Shown here piece by piece: positions 60,001 to 64,000 of a stretch of 64,000 nt of DNA; the stretch's first letter is position 1, and each line of letters starts with the position of its first letter. The stretch comes from Takakia lepidozioides. Its lineage: Eukaryota; Streptophyta; Takakiopsida; Takakiales; Takakiaceae. Position numbers and translations under genes: made by a program. The DNA is taken from contig CM060733.1 in NCBI GenBank assembly GCA_030704615.1, positions 36,456,001 through 36,520,000 on the forward strand, in the 5' to 3' direction. The notes below the pieces were generated by a model. It was not told the origin of the DNA and did not search any database. It worked only from the letters and a program-made list of their open reading frames with translations.

Positions 60001-61232
60001 TCTGTCCGATGCAGGTGTTTTGGTGCTCATCCAGTCCATCGACCTTCGTTGTCGCCGTGTACTTGCCAGCTATTTGAAAGCCTCCGGTATGAGGGTCGTG
60101 AAGACATGGAATTGTGTGAACAGCATGTACCTGACGAAGGGGGATCGTCCCGGAGAGATGGTAAATCTGCCTTCTTATTCCTCTTCTTGGTGGTTCTCGG
60201 ATGGAGTTGCATAAGTCGCTCAAATGAATATGTAGGGGCCTGGTTTTCAAGCTTCTTAGTTCCTTGTGTATGTCATGTTCGCAGACTCGTTTGTTTGAAG
60301 CTGTTTGTCTCATCCGAGTGCATCCACCTACGACTCCAGCCGTCATTAGGGAGTCCATCACTCATGGGGGCAAGTTCATAGACAAGAGGACAGATCCTCC
60401 CACGGATGACATGCACCACAACTACATGGACAACAACGTGTGCTTGCGAAGGGGGAATGGGGTTCCTTGGAGAGGGGCCAGGGAGAGGAGCCAGGGAGGG
60501 CTTTCATTCAGACGATTGTGGAGTGTTGCACCTACACAAACGCCAGAGTTCTGGATTTGTCAATGGGCACAGGTTCATCTCTTCAACATTCACATTTCGT
60601 GAGGTTTGTTTGACCTTGCACTTTCAGCTCTTCCCACTGTTCCAAATGTGTCTTCAATGTCTGTTTCCTTCATTGTATTCCACTGCAGGTACCTCGTACC
60701 ACGCTTGCAAGGCCAGTGCGCAACATCTCTTTGGGATTGAAGGGGATGCCAAGATTTACAAGAACCTCCTGATGGGTTTGGGTGGACACACTTCTCAAGT
60801 CCTTCCGAAGCCCCTACCCGCTGATATTGATACAGGGGAGACTTCCGACAAGGAGCTGGATGACGACTTTGCCTGTGAGTAAGTTCAACCTGTGGATGCT
60901 TGCATTGTTGTTTCAATACCCAGAATCACTGTTCTTAAGGCAAAGTGCACATGGGAGATATCCTCTTCGTTGGACTTGTGCATTGCATCATTGTGTTCAA
61001 AATTGGTTTTTGTCCACTTGTGCAGGAGTCCGCGTGCTTCCACTGACCCTCCAGGGCTATCACACCTTTTTGGACTTCTTTCAAGTCCTCCTTAGTCTTA
61101 CGTCCTACCATTCATGGCACTCACAGTCCAACCATCGACGGCAGTGGTAGAAGACGTGGTGTTGGGGCCGGAATCTTTGTGGATGACATAGCACAGGAGG
61201 TCGATACTGATTCTAATGACTGTAACACTTGA
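57100..61232 (+). pseudogene. ParB-like domain plus N4/N6-type DNA methyltransferase gene (exons 2-10)
   Basis: Likely exons: 57100-57684, 57794-57986, about 58103-58540, 58655-58878, 59073-59736, 59822-60160, 60285-60598, 60689-60874, 61026-61232, nearly all with GT-AG borders. Exon 2 holds a ParB/sulfiredoxin-like core: LKIPLCRLVSMPVVRPPLI, then VWDGNHRLLAWM, the DGNHR signature. A helical region (WYSLTREAFMEYMYA; QLRIADPTFGPEFLQEV) and a Lys/Gly linker follow. Exons 7-9 hold a methyltransferase: LIILDIPDGLL (motif IV position, normally DPPY), YWRWIFSFCNFFLSDAGVLV, then VLDLSMGTGSSL (motif I) and LFGIEGD. Motif IV before motif I is the beta order. Breaks: a frameshift near 57577, one near 58225, TAG at 59257, one near 60500 and a changed last exon. 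The total would exceed 1,050 residues. Expected role: nuclear DNA N4-cytosine or N6-adenine methylation. Confidence 0.62.
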
Positions 61233-61779
61233 TATGAAGTTTTCTTTTGCTTTCATTCGGGGCCAATTTTGAAAGGGTTGCATGGACTGCCCGGATTGTT
61301 CCTTCAATCTATTTAGTGTTTTGCGGAGCTCACAGGCTTGTGTGCATTGCAAAAACAAACAAACGTCTTTGGTTCGGGTAGAACATTCTCGCATTATTTG
61401 CTCATTGGTCTCCAAACCATTCCTGCTAGAAGAATGCTTGGTAAATCTATCATGATAAAGTCCACGTGATCAAAGAGCGTTCAGGCATTCTCAATTCTGG
61501 TGAGCATCCATGATGCTCCCGCACATACCTGGCATGTTTGCAAGGGTGGTGAGTAAGAAAAGATTTCGCAAGGATCCGCTTTGGATGATGTGAGTGTGCA
61601 CCTGCTCACGACGTAGGCACATTCCAATGCAGGGGCTTGGTATGTTGATAACGTCTAAATGGATGCAATGGATAGAAAGGATGGATACAATGGATGTAAC
61701 ACTCCAGTCTGCATTCCCTGGAAATGGCTGATCAACCCGCGGTAATAGGTGACACCCGCGGAAATAGGCCATGTATGCA
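61233..61779. other. 3' flank of the ParB-methyltransferase gene
   Basis: About 550 bases up to the right terminal repeat with no gene seen. Probably the 3' untranslated region and transposon subterminal DNA. Confidence 0.4.
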
Positions 61780-61848
61780 TGCTGACGTGGCGTGAGCCAG
61801 TGCTGGGCTCACGGTTTCCTGGGCTCATAGAATAGCACCCCCCCCTTG
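61780..61848. repeat. Right terminal repeat of the composite transposon
   Basis: Contains GGCGTGAGCCAGTGCTGGGC, TCACGGTTTCCTGGGCTCAT and AGAATAGCA, then a run of eight C. Reversed, it aligns imperfectly with 42735-42800 and closely, over its outer 20 bases, with 18178-18200. Confidence 0.5.
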
Positions 61849-62345
61849 GAACTTAAGCTATTGTAAATCAATGATTGCAAGAGGGCAGGTGGGATGATCA
61901 AGTGCAGGTTAGAATATTAATGGATGACAATTTTGACAACAGCTCAGGTTGAACAGACGGAGGAAATCTCTGCCGAGTTGAAAAGATTGTCTGGGCAGAT
62001 GAAGCAGGTTGGATGTGTGCCTGACATGCGCTTTGTACATGACGTTGATGTCCAGGATCAAGGTGCAAAAGGTTTTTCTCGCTGCCAGCACATTGAGAAG
62101 TAGCTGACCATGCACCACACCTTTGTGTGTCATCAAGAACCTTCAGGTGCCGTGACTGCCAAGTCATCTAAGAGACTATTGGGTGAGCGATTCGGGATTA
62201 CTACTTTCGGAACAAGCAAACATCCATGCAGCAAACTCCTCACTTCAAACACTGGGGTGGAAGGTCGTAATTTGTTCTCTCTCAGACAGATTAACATTGA
62301 AAGAATGTTGTGGCCACAGTTGAATTTGAACAAAAAAATCCCAAA
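61849..62345 (+). pseudogene. PPR gene fragment (E/DYW-like end), right half
   Basis: Opens with degenerate GT(stop)AIVNQ(stop)LQ, then EGRWDDQVQVRILMDDN, then EISAELKRLSGQMKQVG, CVPDMRFVHDVD and a DYW-like CVIKNLQV with later frame breaks. It continues the fragment at 42485-42732 across the transposon. DYW domains are the cytidine-deaminase-like ends of plant RNA-editing factors; the zinc ligands are not intact here. Confidence 0.6.
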
Positions 62346-62404
62346 ATAATTATAGTAAGTGGTGTTTAGAAAAATTGATGCTGGTTTGATAACTAAGGGG
62401 GAAA

Positions 62405-62657
62405 AAGCTTGGGTTAAGATGCTGGATCTTATGTGCTCCTATGCAATATGTACGCTGCTGCTGGGAGGTGGGATGATCAAGCAAAGGTAAGAAAGATGAT
62501 GGAGGATGCATGTGTGAGAAAGGAGCCATGGCACAGCTGCATTGAGGTGGAGAACCAGGTGCTTGTGTTCTGTGTAGATGACAAATCACATCCACAAATT
62601 GAGAAAATACATGTTGAGCTGAGGAGATTGTCTTTGCATTTAAGGGAGGCTAGATAA
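62405..62657 (+). pseudogene. Second PPR fragment (E domain)
   Basis: The frame SYVLLCNMYAAAGRWDDQAK, VRKMMEDACVRKEPWHSCIE, VENQVLVFCVDDKSHPQIEK to a stop at 62655 is a clean E/E+ motif of a PLS-type PPR protein. It overlaps in content with the previous fragment (both include GRWDDQ), so a second PPR copy lies here. Confidence 0.78.
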
Positions 62658-62660
62658 CCA

Positions 62661-63530
62661 TTATCTGTTACAATGTCCGGGGTATTCTGATCAGAGAGTG
62701 ACCCTATTCAGGACCATCAGGTACATAGTCCCTACACCTCTGGTCACCAAATTTCAACATCTTGAGGCTGAACATAAAGCCTTGGTCCTGCTGGGGTCTA
62801 ATTGTTGGGCAACTCGTAGCAGATTGATGTTTGTGTCAATAGGCTTTCTAGAGGAAATCTGGAGAGCCTGAATTAAATGTTTATATCAAGGTAAGTCCCA
62901 CTACTGGAGTGTGAGACCCTCATAGACGTAGTGTCTGTTCCCTCTTGTTCAGCCCGAACTGGGCGCAAGGTCTATGGCCACATGGCTACGGAAAACGTCT
63001 TATGAGTACATTATGCTTATGTGGTCAGGGGTGGGAGCTGATGAGGAAGGGTGGAAGTATTGCAAAATGAGCATTGTGGATTCTAAGCCCGAAAGTGGGA
63101 GCTAGCTCCAAGAGTAAGGGAGCTGCAGGTCTGAAGGCCAAAGGGGAGGGAGGCTCTTCCAAGGAAAAAGGTTCAGAGAATTAGGCTGGGTCTGGGATGC
63201 GTGGATGGACAGTTGCATGTACCTCTGAATGTGTCTGGAGACAAAGGCAGTGGATCTGCCAACATCCAGTCCAACCCCGTTAAACAGGAACGGGAAGAGG
63301 AGATTCTCAAGTACCTGAATATTAGGCAGGAGGAACTGGCCCTGCTAAGATGAAGCTGACTTGGAAGCTGACGTGTCCAAGGCCATGTAGGAAGCGCGCA
63401 ATCCAAACAAAAGTTAGGCATAAAACCCTGAACTCATTTCCAGTTTGTGACATGGGTGAGTGAAGGGTAGCCTTGGCACTACTGTAATTTTAACTCAGAG
63501 TGGGGAGTCTACTTTCGAACAATAAACGGA
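62661..63530. other. Unassigned region
   Basis: Short coding-like patches (MATWLRKTSYEYIMLMW near 62970; KYLNIRQEELALL near 63312) with many stops. I cannot assign them. They may be decayed retroelement gag. Confidence 0.3.
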
Positions 63531-63535
63531 TGCAG

Positions 63536-63800
63536 AGAGGAAAGGGAGATTGTCAATGCCCAGTGTGCAGACAGCTTGAAGACAATATCCATTTTCTGTT
63601 ACAATGTCCTCTCTCTTGTTTTTCCCATTTTGTCCCATAAGCTCTTGGAGCTTTCTGTGGACGTTACAAGTTCCATTTCATTTCATTCTCTTTCTTTTCC
63701 TGCAACGGGAGGACTGCCTATGCCCAGCTTGCACCAGGCGCAACCAGGAAATTGAAACTGAAGAACACTTCTTCTTTTAGTGCGCCCTCTGTATTATGAG
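63536..63800 (+). pseudogene. Possible non-LTR retrotransposon zinc-binding remnants
   Basis: Two similar patches: CQCPVCRQLEDNIHFLLQCP (about 63558-63614) and CLCPACTRRN ... ETEEHFFF, stop, C (about 63715-63782). The CPxC...EHxxF..C pattern is that of the zinc-binding end of LINE-type reverse transcriptases. Both are short and interrupted. Confidence 0.3.
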
Positions 63801-64000
63801 ATATGTGGGAGATTCCACTATCTATTCTCTCACTAAAGTCTCCATTATGAGGATCAGAAATGCTTGGTAGCTTACCTGCACGAGCGAAGGTGTTAGCCAG
63901 CTATAAGCACAATCCCTTGCATTTTGGATGGTGTTTCTCTGAAATGATTTCTTGGTCAAACTTTCCCACCTTCTGCCAAGATTGCTGCAACAACGGAGGG

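Larger units (their letters stand above)
42733..61848. mobile_element. Composite MULE-like transposon, copy 2: transposase plus ParB-methyltransferase
   Basis: The left end is at about 42733-42735 (TAGCTACGGCGTGAGC) and the right end at about 61780-61848. The reversed right end aligns with the left as an imperfect terminal repeat (GCTA, TGAGCYCAG, CCGTGAGCC, CTCACG). The flanks read GAACTCAG (42725-42732) and GAACTTAAG (61849-61857), a possible decayed 8-9-bp target duplication, the size MULEs make. Without the nested Fam1 element (47679-53979) the transposon is about 12.8 kb. It carries a minus-strand transposase and a divergent plus-strand methyltransferase gene. Copy 1 shares everything up to its truncation in the hairpin array, which supports the unit being one element. 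Confidence 0.55.

Noticed and set aside
1-64000. Integrated plant pararetrovirus
   Set aside because: All RT regions carry Ty3/gypsy gag-pol order with integrase or LTR features; no movement protein or viral coat motifs seen.

Overview
The window is a repeat-dominated piece of a plant nuclear genome. Genes with GT-AG introns, non-chromovirus Ty3/gypsy elements and fragments of PLS-type pentatricopeptide repeat (PPR) genes with E/DYW-like ends point to a land plant, most likely a seed-free one such as a fern or lycophyte. That taxonomic call is inference from protein style. I see no intact host gene, rRNA, tRNA or CRISPR array. A 500-N assembly gap lies at 26740-27239.

Layout: (1) 1-3368 (+), 7999-18180 (-), 27240-32131 (+) and 47679-53974 (+) are four copies of one Ty3/gypsy family (Fam1). 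Its LTRs are about 0.94-1.04 kb, start TGTTAGAGG, end CGACA and contain a CACAGCC-type minisatellite. The copies show gag, protease, RT, RNase H and integrase, then a long extra ORF downstream of integrase that encodes a coiled-coil protein. (2) 3369-7998 (-) is the 3' half of a different Ty3/gypsy element, cut by Fam1. (3) 33247-41600 (+) is a decayed Ty3/gypsy element whose pol carries a cytosine-5 DNA methyltransferase between protease and RT. (4) 19742-26739 and 42733-61848 are two copies of a large DNA transposon. Each has a MULE-like SWIM-finger transposase on the minus strand and, divergently on the plus strand, the start of a second gene. Copy 2 shows that gene in full: a multi-exon ParB-like plus N4/N6-type (beta-order) DNA methyltransferase protein. 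Its first intron contains 23 tandem units of about 116 bp, each with the same hairpin. Copy 2 sits inside a PPR pseudogene and carries Fam1 copy 4 (5-bp target duplication GAAAG) in the methyltransferase gene's first exon. (5) 18175-19741 holds a TIR-like end, 63-bp tandem repeats and a clean 183-aa ORF of unknown function. (6) 61849-64000 holds PPR and possible LINE remnants.

Working together: the window is a nest of mobile elements in which two unrelated transposon classes each carry a DNA methyltransferase of a different chemistry. The strongest candidate for an undescribed system is the divergent transposase plus ParB-methyltransferase transposon with its palindrome array. Every copy here is damaged by frameshifts, stops or truncation, so the calls describe ancestral coding capacity, not active genes.
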